64,000 nucleotides of DNA from Lactobacillus johnsonii. GTDB lineage: Bacteria > Bacillota > Bacilli > Lactobacillales > Lactobacillaceae. Shown here piece by piece: positions 47,986 through 56,625 of this stretch. Where the stretch lies: positions 1,887,417 through 1,951,416 of the forward strand of contig NZ_CP059055.1 of the NCBI RefSeq assembly GCF_014058685.1, given 5' to 3'. Numbering within the stretch: position 1 is the stretch's first letter; every line of letters begins with the position of its first letter. Position numbers and translations under genes: made by a program. Below the pieces are notes generated by a model. The model made no database searches. It was not told the DNA's origin and was given only the letters and a program-made list of their open reading frames with translations.

Positions 47986-49334
47986 TAGCTCCTAGGCAAA
48001 ATATTCAAAACATATAATAAGATAATAAAAATGACCAGCATCAACCACATTAAAGGACTAACTTTCTTACGCTTGCCAGCGGCTGTCATAAACAAAGGAT
48101 AGGTCAAAAATCCAAAAGCAATACCGTAACAAATATTGTAGGTTAATGGCATCCCTAAAATCACAAGAAACGACGGTAAAGCCACTTCCAATTTATCCCA
48201 CTGAATTTCTTTTAAAGAAGAAGCCATTAAAACCCCAACTATGATTAAAGCAGGTGCAGTAACATTTGAAGTTACAACAGTTAAAAATGGCGAAAAGATC
48301 ATACTTAACATGAAAAGCAATCCAGTAACAACCGCTGTTAAACCTGTCTTTCCTCCAATAGCAATCCCAGCAGAAGATTCAACATAAGCTGCTGTAGGAG
48401 TAGTCCCCATAACTGAACCACCTAACATAGAAAGTGAGTCAGCCATCAATGCACGACCAATTCTAGGCATCTTGCCATTTTTCATAATACCTGCTTGCTG
48501 AGCCAAGCCGATCAATGTACCTGCAGTATCAAAAAATGCAACCAAGAAGAAAATTAGGACAACAGCCCACATCTGTGGACTAGTCATTGCTGAAAGATTC
48601 ATAATTCCTATGCCAAGAGTTGGTTTTAAACTTGGCGCAAGAGAAATAAATTGACTAGGCATTTTAATTAAGCCAGTTCCTAAGCCAAGAAGAGTCGTAG
48701 CAACTAATCCATAAAAAATTGAGCCAGGAATTTTTTTAGCCATTAAAATCCCAGTGAAAAAAAGACCAAAAATAGTTAACCAAGTTGTAGGAACAGTAAA
48801 TGAACCAATTCCTACTAAAGAAGATTTATTGGCGACAACCAATCCACCTCCTTGTAAACCAACAAAAGCAATAAATAACCCAATTCCAGCTGCCATGGCA
48901 TATTTCAGATCTTGAGGGATTGCATCAATGATTTTCTCACGTATCTTAAGAAATGAGATCATTGTAAACAAAACTGAAGCTACAAAAACACCTGCCATCG
49001 CTTTTTGCCATGGAATACCCATAGCTAAAACTACCGAATAAGTGAAAAAAGCATTGTCCCCTAAACCTGGCGCAATTGCAATAGGATAGTTAGCTAAAAA
49101 TCCCATCAAAAAACATCCCAGAATTGCAAATAAGGCAGTTGCTGTAAATACTGCCCCCTTATCCATACCAGCTGCACCTAAAATACTTGGGTTAACAAAT
49201 AAAATATATGCCATAGCCATAAACGTTGTTAAACCAGCCATGCTTTCCTGCCTAACTGTAGTCTTATTCTCTGAAAGATGAAACACTCGATCCAGGACTC
49301 CAGTCAAACCATTTGCGTTAACTCTTTCTTCCAA
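47985..49334 (-). CDS. NCS2-family purine permease 4 (adenine-type)
   Basis: 449 residues; TTG start at 49334 with GGAGG eight bases before and no in-frame ATG before the first helix. Family signatures QESMAGLTTFMAMAYILFVNP, VAFFDTAGTLIGLAQQAG, YVESSAGIAIGGKTGLTAV. It differs from the three tandem copies in GLGDNAFFTY where they have LGxNAFF. Coupling to adenine deaminase suggests adenine import. Fourth purine permease in the window. Confidence 0.92.
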   Translation of the reverse strand: MEERVNANGLTGVLDRVFHLSENKTTVRQESMAGLTTFMAMAYILFVNPSILGAAGMDKGAVFTATALFAILGCFLMGFLANYPIAIAPGLGDNAFFTYSVVLAMGIPWQKAMAGVFVASVLFTMISFLKIREKIIDAIPQDLKYAMAAGIGLFIAFVGLQGGGLVVANKSSLVGIGSFTVPTTWLTIFGLFFTGILMAKKIPGSIFYGLVATTLLGLGTGLIKMPSQFISLAPSLKPTLGIGIMNLSAMTSPQMWAVVLIFFLVAFFDTAGTLIGLAQQAGIMKNGKMPRIGRALMADSLSMLGGSVMGTTPTAAYVESSAGIAIGGKTGLTAVVTGLLFMLSMIFSPFLTVVTSNVTAPALIIVGVLMASSLKEIQWDKLEVALPSFLVILGMPLTYNICYGIAFGFLTYPLFMTAAGKRKKVSPLMWLMLVIFIILLYVLNILPRS

Positions 49335-49433
49335 ATTTTTTACCTCCGAAACAGTAAATAAACAAACTTAACTCGATTCGAATTATCACATACATTTTTA
49401 AGCGATGCAAGTTTAATAATTCGTGTTTTAAGC

Positions 49434-49462
49434 TTGACTAAATAAAATTTAATAGATACTAT
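49434..49462 (+). promoter_or_regulatory. Promoter of the adenosine deaminase-like gene
   Basis: TTGACT (49434-49439), 17 bases, TACTAT (49457-49462), in the divergent region between two purine genes. ATTCG motifs around 49390 and 49428 resemble half PurBoxes. Confidence 0.6.
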
Positions 49463-49510
49463 GTTTGTAAATCGTCAAAAAAAGAACATTTATTTTGGAG
49501 GTTATTGTAA

Positions 49511-50530
49511 ATGTCTGTAAAGGTTAGTAAAGAATTTGTACAAGGTTTACCTAAGGCGGAGCTTCACGTTCACATTGAGGGTACTTTAGAACCCGAATTA
49601 AAATTAAAACTTGCTCAAAGAAATCATGTTGATATTGGTCAATCTACTATTCAAGAAGTTAAGGATTCATACAAATTTACTGATTTAGCATCATTTTTAG
49701 CAGTTTATTATCCTGCAATGAATGTCTTAGAAACAGAACAGGATTTCTACGACTTAGCAATGGACTATTTACATCGTGCTGCCAAAAATAATGTTCGTCA
49801 TGTTGAAATATTCTTCGATCCACAGGCACACACTAGTCGTAACATACCTTTTGAAACCGTAATCAATGGTTTATACAAAGCAACCGTTGATGCACGTGCT
49901 CTTAATATTGATGCGCGCTTAATTATGTGTTTCTTACGTGATTATTCACGTGAATCTGCTCGTAAAACATTAGAAGAATCTCTAAAATATCAGGATAAAT
50001 TTATTGGAATAGGACTTGATTCTGACGAACACAATAATCCACCAATGAAATTTTTTAATCAATTCACTGATGCTACTACTCATAATCTTCACATTACAGC
50101 ACATGCAGATATTGACCAAAAAAATTCTATTGAACATATCAGAGAGCTTCTTGAAGTAATCGGTACTGAAAGAATAGATCATGGAACTAATATTGTAGAA
50201 GATCCAGACTTAGTTGAATACGCTGCTAAAAATGAAATTGGTTTTACCGCTTGCCCTCTTTCTAATTCTTTTGTTTCTCCTGAAATGAAAGGTAAAGAAA
50301 TACTTGAACTATTAAATAAAGGTGTAAAAGTCTCTATTCACTCTGATGACCCAGCTTATTTTGGTGGTTATATTTCTGATAATTACTATGCCCTTGCTAA
50401 AAACTTTGATTTAAATAAAGATCAAATCGTCCAATTAGCTAAGAACTCTTTTGAAACTTCATGGATTAGTAATGAACAGAAAGCTCTATACCTAAAGCAA
50501 ATCGATGATTATGTAAGAGTAAATGAATGA
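49511..50530 (+). CDS. add: Adenosine deaminase-family protein (adenine aminohydrolase-like)
   Basis: 339 residues. Metal HxH in LPKAELHVHIEGTLEPEL, then FFDPQAHTSRNIPFE, ACPLSNS and SDDPAYFGGY. The last motif and LxLAQRN are closer to the fungal/Pseudomonas adenine aminohydrolase group than to true adenosine deaminase. The usual HAGE, whose Glu is the proton shuttle, reads HADID here, so the catalytic Glu is absent at its normal place. GGAGG precedes the ATG. Divergent from the ade-permease pair. Function as an adenosine or adenine deaminase is likely but not certain. Confidence 0.82.
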   Translation: MSVKVSKEFVQGLPKAELHVHIEGTLEPELKLKLAQRNHVDIGQSTIQEVKDSYKFTDLASFLAVYYPAMNVLETEQDFYDLAMDYLHRAAKNNVRHVEIFFDPQAHTSRNIPFETVINGLYKATVDARALNIDARLIMCFLRDYSRESARKTLEESLKYQDKFIGIGLDSDEHNNPPMKFFNQFTDATTHNLHITAHADIDQKNSIEHIRELLEVIGTERIDHGTNIVEDPDLVEYAAKNEIGFTACPLSNSFVSPEMKGKEILELLNKGVKVSIHSDDPAYFGGYISDNYYALAKNFDLNKDQIVQLAKNSFETSWISNEQKALYLKQIDDYVRVNE

Positions 50531-50575
50531 TAAAAATATTTTTACCATCAAACATATAAAGTCTCGACAAACACA

Positions 50576-50643
50576 AAAAGAGAATCCTTTGATATCAATG
50601 TCATTAAGTTACGACATCGTTTAATATCAGGATTCTCTTTTTT
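50576..50643 (+). terminator. Terminator of the add gene
   Basis: AAAAAGAGAATCCT at 50576 pairs with AGGATTCTCTTTTT at 50628-50643; the long loop contains a further pairing. A second small hairpin (GGAGTC / GACTCC, 50699-50719) follows. No gene between 50644 and 50773. Confidence 0.7.
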
Positions 50644-50773
50644 ACATATTGATTAAAGTACACGTGGTGCTAATTAAATCGTTTTAGTTAGCAAAAAAGG
50701 AGTCGCGTAACCTTGACTCCAAAATAAAAAGTACATAAGACTTATTTCTATAAAGTTTTATTATCTACATAAA

Positions 50774-50854
50774 TTAGAATGGGTACTCATCCCAATTAAA
50801 TATATTTACCCCTATGCCGATTTTTAAATCAACTAGTCGAAAAACTTTACTCAT
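50774..50854 (-). pseudogene. 26-residue ORF overlapping the antitoxin stop, possible toxin remnant
   Basis: The ATG overlaps the antitoxin stop (ATGAGTAA), the usual arrangement of toxin behind antitoxin. Codes MSKVFRLVDLKIGIG... to NWDEYPF, far too short for a RelE/YafQ toxin. Not recognised; could be a scar of the lost toxin gene or chance. Confidence 0.35.
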
Positions 50855-51062
50855 CTAGCCGTTTCTCTAATTCAGGATAAGACATTGTTCCCTCTAATTT
50901 ATTAGTTTTTAAATCATCTATTGCTTCTTCAATAGAGTTCATTGTTTTCACATTAGGAATGTCCCGATATTTTGGAAGAGCAGGATCTGCTAACGCTTTG
51001 CTAGCCTTTTGTTTTATACCGGCTGAGATTCTATTATCAACTCTTGTGTCCACCTTGATCAC
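50847..51062 (-). pseudogene. RelB/DinJ-type antitoxin, internally deleted
   Basis: 71 residues. The start KVDTRVDNRISAGIKQKASK and the end LPKYRDIPNVKTMNSIEEAI match the two ends of DinJ-like antitoxins, but the intervening stretch that forms the second helix of the ribbon-helix-helix (about 20-25 residues) is missing, consistent with an in-frame deletion. Starts at a GTG at 51062 or, with better spacing from GAGG, the GTG three codons later. No intact toxin follows. Confidence 0.6.
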
Positions 51063-51102
51063 CTCTATAATAGATGACTCATAAAGACCTTATTTAACAA
51101 AA

Positions 51103-51121
51103 AAGACGGTCACTAAGACCG
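51103..51121 (-). terminator. Terminator behind the remnant at 51113-51271
   Basis: On the minus strand CGGTC ttagt GACCG followed by TCTTTTTT. Confidence 0.7.
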
Positions 51122-51271
51122 CCCACGCTCTGCATGACTAAACTCATGTTTCGCAATATCTTTATTCCTAATTTTATTATACCACTGGCAATTGTAAAGT
51201 CGGTGATTTTTATTTGCCGAAAACTCATTAGAATCAACTCGACTTCTTATCTTTTTTATTCGTTCATCAAA
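51113..51271 (-). pseudogene. 3' remnant of an unknown gene
   Basis: An open minus-strand frame of 52 codons without any start codon, ending at a TAG inside a terminator. The residues (for example RLYNCQWYNKIRNK and KHEFSHAERGRS) look like real protein. I do not recognise the family. With the antitoxin relic beside it, this 50.6-51.4 kb stretch looks like a decayed insertion zone. Confidence 0.45.
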
Positions 51272-51416
51272 TTATTTTATACTCTACTGCAAAGATATTG
51301 ATATACGCTTAATTCTTTTCTTCCCCCCCCAGTGCTTTTTTCGAAAAAATGTTATATCATTAGAATCAATAATTTAGAAAAGGACATATTGCTATATGAT
51401 GCTAATTGTATTTTAG

Positions 51417-51448
51417 TCTCAAGGGACTAATTTACCTTCCCTTGAGAA
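51417..51448 (+). other. Leader hairpin before the mutS2-like gene
   Basis: TCTCAAGGG / CCCTTGAGA, nine perfect pairs around a 13-base loop, followed by AAAACC rather than T. A possible mini-ORF (MMLIVF) ends at its base. It is not a terminator; role unknown. Confidence 0.5.
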
Positions 51449-51490
51449 AACCAAATTTAAAATCTATTTTCTTAAGGAGAAAAATAAAAA

Positions 51491-53353
51491 TTGAATAATA
51501 CTGACGAAATCGAATTTTCACGTGTACGTAAACTTGTAGCTCACTATGCTGTTTCACCAGAGGCTAAGGAGAAAATTTTAGCTCAACCACTTGCAAATAA
51601 GTTAGTCAAAGCAAATGCGTTATTAGATGAAACGGAAGAAATGGTCTGGATTTTAGATCACGGCCTACACATCCCTTTTATTAATTCAGATGCTTTTACC
51701 CCAATTATCAATAAAGTGAAAAAGGGATATATCTTAAAGCCTCGAGAACTAGAACAAGTTGCCGACTTTATACGGGTTACCCGCTTATTAGTACGCTTTT
51801 TTGATAAACAAAGAAGTAACGTTCCGATTATGGCAAGCTATTGTGATAGTCTAACTATTCTCGATAAATTAGAAGAAGTAATTTATCGAGATATTGAACG
51901 CGGAGAGGTTTCAGATCGAGCCGATAAAGATCTGACTAAACTACGCCAAAGAAGTAGTAAATTAAATACAACTATCAAGGAAACTCTACAGAAATACTTG
52001 CAGACAAAAAAGTACCAATCAATGTTGCAAGATTTTCAGATTATTCAAAAAGATAATCACTATACTCTTCCTGTTAAGACAAGTTTTAAGCATACTTTTG
52101 GTGGAAATATTATTGATCAATCTAATAATGGGACCACTGTTTTCATTGAGCCAACCAAGATAATTCATCTTACCCAAGAAAAAACTACAGTCGAAAATCA
52201 GATTTACTTAATTGAATCTCAAATTTTGGGAAATTTAACAGCAAAAATCTATAATGAGCTAACTCATTTTGAAGCCAATCTTACTGTTATTGTTGATCTA
52301 GATTGTATCTTAGCACGCGCAAAATATTCGCATGCTATTGGTGGCAAACGACCAATTTTAAATGAACAAAATGAGCTTCAATTGAACGGAATGAAGCATC
52401 CCTTGTTAAGTAATCCCGTTCCTCTATCCCTTAAGTTAGATCCAACTAAACATGGCTTAATTATTACTGGACCGAACGCAGGTGGGAAAACTGTCACACT
52501 CAAAACTGTTGGCTTAGCCACTGCAATGACTGAATTTGGTCTCTTCTTACCTAGTGCAGCACCGTGTTCCATTCCGCTTATAACAGAAATTTATACTTCA
52601 ATTGGTGATCATCAAGACTTAGATAACTCTCTCTCAACATTTTCTGCTGAAATGAAAAAGATGGCAGAGATTGTTCAAAAGGTCACCCCAAGCAGTCTGA
52701 TTTTGTTAGATGAATTAGGTAGTGGAACGGATCCCAATGAAGGTGCAGCTCTTGCCATTGCTATTTTACAAACCCTGCAACTAAAAGGTTGCCTCATCTT
52801 AGCAACCACTCACTATAGCGCTATAAAAGATTATTCAACTACAAATCCTGCTTTTATTACGGCAGCAATGGATTTTGACTTACAAACTCTACATCCCACC
52901 TATAAACTACTTTTAAATCAAGTAGGCGCCAGTCGTGCTCTCTGGATTGCAGAAAAAAGTGGTATGTCAGAAGCCGTACTGTTAGAAGCTAAAAATTTTT
53001 TAAACACGGGAATCTTTCCTCTAAAACAAGCTAATCTTAAATTTAAGAATAAGCCGAAAAAAGTTAAATCCCTACCTTCTTTTAAAAAGGGTGATCGAAT
53101 TAAAGTACCAAAATATCACCAAGAAGTACTCTTTTATGAGAATGCTGATATAGCGAATCAGATTGTGGTTTTCGTTAATAGAACTTTTGAGACTGTACCC
53201 TTAAAAGGAGCAAAATTAGTTCGAAAAGCTGAAGAACTTTATCCTGCAGGTTATAACCTTGATTTATTATTTGTTCAAGATTGGCAAGAATATAAACTAA
53301 ACAAGGATTTAGATCGCGGTTCTAAAAAGGCCTGGAAGAAGTTGAAAAAGTAA
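51491..53353 (+). CDS. MutS2-like ATPase without Smr domain
   Basis: 620 residues; MutS2 itself is about 780 and ends in an Smr nuclease domain, which is absent here. The core is complete: N-terminal clamp/lever region, Walker A ITGPNAGGKTVTLKT (about 325), the ST[FS]SAEM motif STFSAEMKKM, Walker B LILLDELGSGTDPNEG, and TTHYSAIK. TTG start at 51491 with AAGGAG 11 bases upstream. A second MutS2-type protein of lactobacilli; possible ribosome- or recombination-related ATPase, since Smr-less forms cannot cut DNA by that domain. Confidence 0.85.
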   Translation: MNNTDEIEFSRVRKLVAHYAVSPEAKEKILAQPLANKLVKANALLDETEEMVWILDHGLHIPFINSDAFTPIINKVKKGYILKPRELEQVADFIRVTRLLVRFFDKQRSNVPIMASYCDSLTILDKLEEVIYRDIERGEVSDRADKDLTKLRQRSSKLNTTIKETLQKYLQTKKYQSMLQDFQIIQKDNHYTLPVKTSFKHTFGGNIIDQSNNGTTVFIEPTKIIHLTQEKTTVENQIYLIESQILGNLTAKIYNELTHFEANLTVIVDLDCILARAKYSHAIGGKRPILNEQNELQLNGMKHPLLSNPVPLSLKLDPTKHGLIITGPNAGGKTVTLKTVGLATAMTEFGLFLPSAAPCSIPLITEIYTSIGDHQDLDNSLSTFSAEMKKMAEIVQKVTPSSLILLDELGSGTDPNEGAALAIAILQTLQLKGCLILATTHYSAIKDYSTTNPAFITAAMDFDLQTLHPTYKLLLNQVGASRALWIAEKSGMSEAVLLEAKNFLNTGIFPLKQANLKFKNKPKKVKSLPSFKKGDRIKVPKYHQEVLFYENADIANQIVVFVNRTFETVPLKGAKLVRKAEELYPAGYNLDLLFVQDWQEYKLNKDLDRGSKKAWKKLKK

Positions 53354-53379
53354 TAACACAACTATTTAAATAATTATAA

Positions 53380-53421
53380 AAATAAGCTCTCCAGCTTACT
53401 TTAAGCTAGAGGGCTTATTTG
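53380..53421. terminator. Bidirectional terminator (mutS2-like / clc)
   Basis: AAATAAGC(T)CTCCAGCTT pairs with AAGCTAGAGGGCTTATTT; convergent genes. Confidence 0.8.
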
Positions 53422-53438
53422 TGTTTATTCAGATATTT

Positions 53439-54992
53439 TTATCCATCAAATTCTACGCCTTGCAGTTCTTTCATTGCATCATAAGCAGCTGATCGTTTAT
53501 TATGATCGACTCCCAGAATTAATAAATCTCCTGCTACAATTACGGTATCTCCGTGAGGAATTATTTCTCGACTTCCTCTTCTAATAGTTCTAACAAGTAC
53601 ATTATCTGGCCATTTAATATTCTTAATTTCCTGATCTACTAACTTACTATTTTCATATACTGGGATATCTAATTCATCTTCTTCACCTGATATCGGCTGT
53701 AAACGTGTTTCTGGCAGCATGGCAGCTGCTAAACTATCATAAATTGGCTTTCCACCAAGAATTTGATCAATTAAAAGTGCAATAAATGCCACAACAGCTA
53801 GTGGCATTAAGTGAAGAAGAGACCCCACCATTTCAGTAATCAAAATTATTGCTGTAAATGGAGCGCGAATTATCGCTGCAAAATAACCTGCCATTGAAAA
53901 AATTATTAAGTTAATAACTAAGTGTGCAGGCATTAAGCCAAGTTGTACCATTAATGTGCCATAGGTTGCTCCAATTAGAGCCCCCATAGTTAAAATTGGT
54001 AAAAATATACCACTAGGTAACCCGGAATCATAAGAAATAATGGAAAAGGCGATTCGCATTACATAGTAAAACGCTAAAATTCCAACTAGTGCCCATCCAC
54101 TTTGAGTGAGCATTTTTTGTAAAGATAAAATCAAACGATTACCTGGTCCAGTAATTAATGGCCAATAATACATAATTGGAATTAAAAGTGCTAATGGAAT
54201 TAAACCATGTAGCCAACGTGGTAACCAGGTAATTTTTAAATAGACTTTTTTTAATCCAAATAAACCTTTTTTATATAAATGGCCCAATAATCCAAGAATA
54301 ATTCCTAAAATTACCAAATGCCAGTACAAATAAATTGGAAATGAATGATCATATGGCATCCCTAAAGCATGGTGTAAGCCAAAAAAGTAGGACACCATAA
54401 AATTAGCGGCAATTGCTCCTACCAAGGAATTCATCCAAACTCGCGGAGAAAAATTATGAAAAATTTCTTCTAAAACAAATAGTGCTCCGCTCAATGGTGC
54501 TCCAAATGCAGCTGACAAACCACTGGCAGCTCCCGTTGCAAGTAACACCCTTTGATTGTATTTACTTTGTTTTAGCTTCTCACCCACTCCTTGGCCAATG
54601 GATGAACCAAGTTGAAGGGATGGTCCCTCAGGTCCTAGAAACAAGCCTGTTCCAATTACTAAGATTCCCCCGATGAGCTTTCTCCACAAAATCTGCCACC
54701 ATTTAAGTTGGAGCTTACCTTGAAGCTGTAATTTAACTTCCGGAATACCGGATCCTCCAACGTGTGGATACTGTTTAACAAAATATCCCGCTATGATCCC
54801 TACTGCGGCTAACCCAAGAACAATTGCAACAAACCAAACTGGATTATTATGGGCCTCTTTAAAAAGATAGAGCCAAAAAGCAGACGTCTTTTCAATTCCA
54901 AATCTAAATAGTCCAACTACGGCACCTGCAATTAGTCCTACAATTAATGCCTGCAGCATCAATTTTAGATTATCTTTTTCTTCTTTCCTCAT
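53439..54992 (-). CDS. ClC-family chloride channel/antiporter with RCK-C (TrkA-C) domain
   Basis: 517 residues. ClC signatures: GGSGIPEVKLQLQG, LGPEGPSLQLG (GxEGP with the gating glutamate, E148 in the E. coli protein), and GLSAAFGAPLSGALFVLEEI. About ten to twelve intramembrane helices to residue 420, followed by a TrkA-C-like cytosolic domain (about 440-517: VLVRTIRRGSREIIPHGDTVIVAGDLLIL). Probably a 2Cl-/H+ exchanger helping acid tolerance or fluoride/chloride balance. Confidence 0.9.
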   Translation of the reverse strand: MRKEEKDNLKLMLQALIVGLIAGAVVGLFRFGIEKTSAFWLYLFKEAHNNPVWFVAIVLGLAAVGIIAGYFVKQYPHVGGSGIPEVKLQLQGKLQLKWWQILWRKLIGGILVIGTGLFLGPEGPSLQLGSSIGQGVGEKLKQSKYNQRVLLATGAASGLSAAFGAPLSGALFVLEEIFHNFSPRVWMNSLVGAIAANFMVSYFFGLHHALGMPYDHSFPIYLYWHLVILGIILGLLGHLYKKGLFGLKKVYLKITWLPRWLHGLIPLALLIPIMYYWPLITGPGNRLILSLQKMLTQSGWALVGILAFYYVMRIAFSIISYDSGLPSGIFLPILTMGALIGATYGTLMVQLGLMPAHLVINLIIFSMAGYFAAIIRAPFTAIILITEMVGSLLHLMPLAVVAFIALLIDQILGGKPIYDSLAAAMLPETRLQPISGEEDELDIPVYENSKLVDQEIKNIKWPDNVLVRTIRRGSREIIPHGDTVIVAGDLLILGVDHNKRSAAYDAMKELQGVEFDG

Positions 54993-55041
54993 TCTTACTT
55001 ACCTACATCCCTATTTATTAGATACTGCTTTATTTTAACGC

Positions 55042-55072
55042 AAAAAGTCACTACATCTGTAGTGACTTTTTT
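55042..55072. terminator. Terminator between clc and gnd
   Basis: AAAAAGTCACTACA / TGTAGTGACTTTTT, near-perfect with short loop; in minus orientation it ends gnd. Confidence 0.85.
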
Positions 55073-55091
55073 AGTTTCATGTGAAACATTG

Positions 55092-56480
55092 TTATTTTTC
55101 TTCGTACCATTCAGTATGGAAAGTACCTGGACGATCATTTCTTTGGTAAGTGTGAGCACCAAAGTAATCACGTTGACCTTGAATAATGTTTTGAGGTAAG
55201 CGTGGATTAAAAATAGATTCCAAGTAATTCAAAGCTGCACTAAGAGTTGGAGTTGGTACGCCAGCATCAGCCGCAATTTTAACCACATCTCTAAGAGCGC
55301 CAATATTTTCTTTCTTTACCTTATCAAAAAATGGAGCCTTGAATAAGTTAGGCAAGTCTTTATCAGCATTATACGCAAACTTAATATCATGAAGCATTTG
55401 TGAGCGGATGATACATCCAGCTTCCCAGTTTTGGGCAATAGTTGAATAGTGCAAGCGCCAGTTATAAGCTTTTGCAGCCATCGTTAATTGCTCAAATCCT
55501 TGACCATATGAAACAGCCATAGCTAAGTATAAGGCTTTTGCAAGTTGATCAACTAAGTCCTTTGGAGCTTTCTCTGGGTCAATCTTTGGTTCAGGATCAT
55601 TTCTCAAAGTTGCTTTTGACATAAAACGAGCAAGAACGGCTTCTGCAATTACAGTAATTGGAGCACCTAAACGAATTGCATCTTCAAGCATCCAGTTACC
55701 AGTTCCCTTATAAGAAGCTTCATTTAAGATATGATCAATAATATGATCATCAGTTAAGTTATCCTTTTGTTTTAAGACCTTAGAAGTGATTTCAATTAAA
55801 TAAGCTTGTAAACCACCCTTATCCCAATTCTTAAAGATTTCACTCATTTCATCGTTTGAATAATGACCAACGGTGCGGAGAACATCGTATACTTCAGAAA
55901 TAATCTGCATAATACCATATTCAATACCATTGTGAACCATCTTCACATAGTGACCACTACCTGCTGGTCCAATGTATCCGACACATGGTTGACCAGTTGG
56001 AGTCTTGGCAGCCATAGCTTCAAGGATTGGCGCTACTTCTTCATAAGCTTTTTCATCACCACCTGGCATTAAGGCAGGACCGTTCAAAGCTCCTTCTTCA
56101 CCGCCAGAAACACCCATACCAATGAAGTGAATACCATGCTTTTCCATTTCCTTATAGCGACGATTAGTATCATGGAAATTAGAATTACCACCGTCAATTA
56201 AAATATCGCCCTTATCTAAAAGAGGCAATAGTTTTTGTAAAGTTTCATCAACTGGTTTACCAGCCATGATTTGAATCAAGATTTTTCGTGGCTTTTCTAG
56301 TGAATTAACAAATTCTTCCCAAGTATAAGTTGGCTTTAAATTCTTATCTTCATATTTTGCTAAAGCATCAACCTCTGGCTTATCAATTGAAAATCCAGAG
56401 ACAGAGTAGCCATGATTTTTAACGTTTAAGGCAAGGTTTTTCCCCATAACGGACAAGCCAATAACCCCAAATTGTTGCAT
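55092..56480 (-). CDS. gnd: 6-phosphogluconate dehydrogenase (decarboxylating)
   Basis: 462 residues. NADP-binding GLSVMGKNLALNVKNHG at the N-terminus, IDGGNSNFHDTNRR, GMGVSGGEEGALNGPALMPGG, and catalytic KMVHNGIEYGIMQ with Lys and Asn. C-terminal RNDRPGTFHTEW closes the neighbouring monomer's site. Oxidative pentose-phosphate step from 6-phosphogluconate to ribulose-5-P and NADPH. GGAGG lies seven bases before the ATG. Single gene. Confidence 0.96.
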   Translation of the reverse strand: MQQFGVIGLSVMGKNLALNVKNHGYSVSGFSIDKPEVDALAKYEDKNLKPTYTWEEFVNSLEKPRKILIQIMAGKPVDETLQKLLPLLDKGDILIDGGNSNFHDTNRRYKEMEKHGIHFIGMGVSGGEEGALNGPALMPGGDEKAYEEVAPILEAMAAKTPTGQPCVGYIGPAGSGHYVKMVHNGIEYGIMQIISEVYDVLRTVGHYSNDEMSEIFKNWDKGGLQAYLIEITSKVLKQKDNLTDDHIIDHILNEASYKGTGNWMLEDAIRLGAPITVIAEAVLARFMSKATLRNDPEPKIDPEKAPKDLVDQLAKALYLAMAVSYGQGFEQLTMAAKAYNWRLHYSTIAQNWEAGCIIRSQMLHDIKFAYNADKDLPNLFKAPFFDKVKKENIGALRDVVKIAADAGVPTPTLSAALNYLESIFNPRLPQNIIQGQRDYFGAHTYQRNDRPGTFHTEWYEEK

Positions 56481-56574
56481 ATTTTTGCCTCCACATATTT
56501 AATAAAATTCGTTCATCTACTAGTATACTTTTTTATTATGAATTTCGCACAATTTTGCTTACTTTTTATTAAAA

Positions 56575-56608
56575 AAATAAAGAGTCCAGCTATGTGAACT
56601 CTTTATTT
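56575..56608 (-). terminator. Pyruvate oxidase terminator
   Basis: AAATAAAGAGTT..AACTCTTTATTT-type stem with flanking A and T runs, just after the stop codon on the minus strand. Confidence 0.75.
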
Positions 56609-56625
56609 AATTATTTCCTAGGAAA

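Noticed and set aside
51417..51448. T-box or terminator before the mutS2-like gene
   Set aside because: No T-box core sequence and no T run after the stem.
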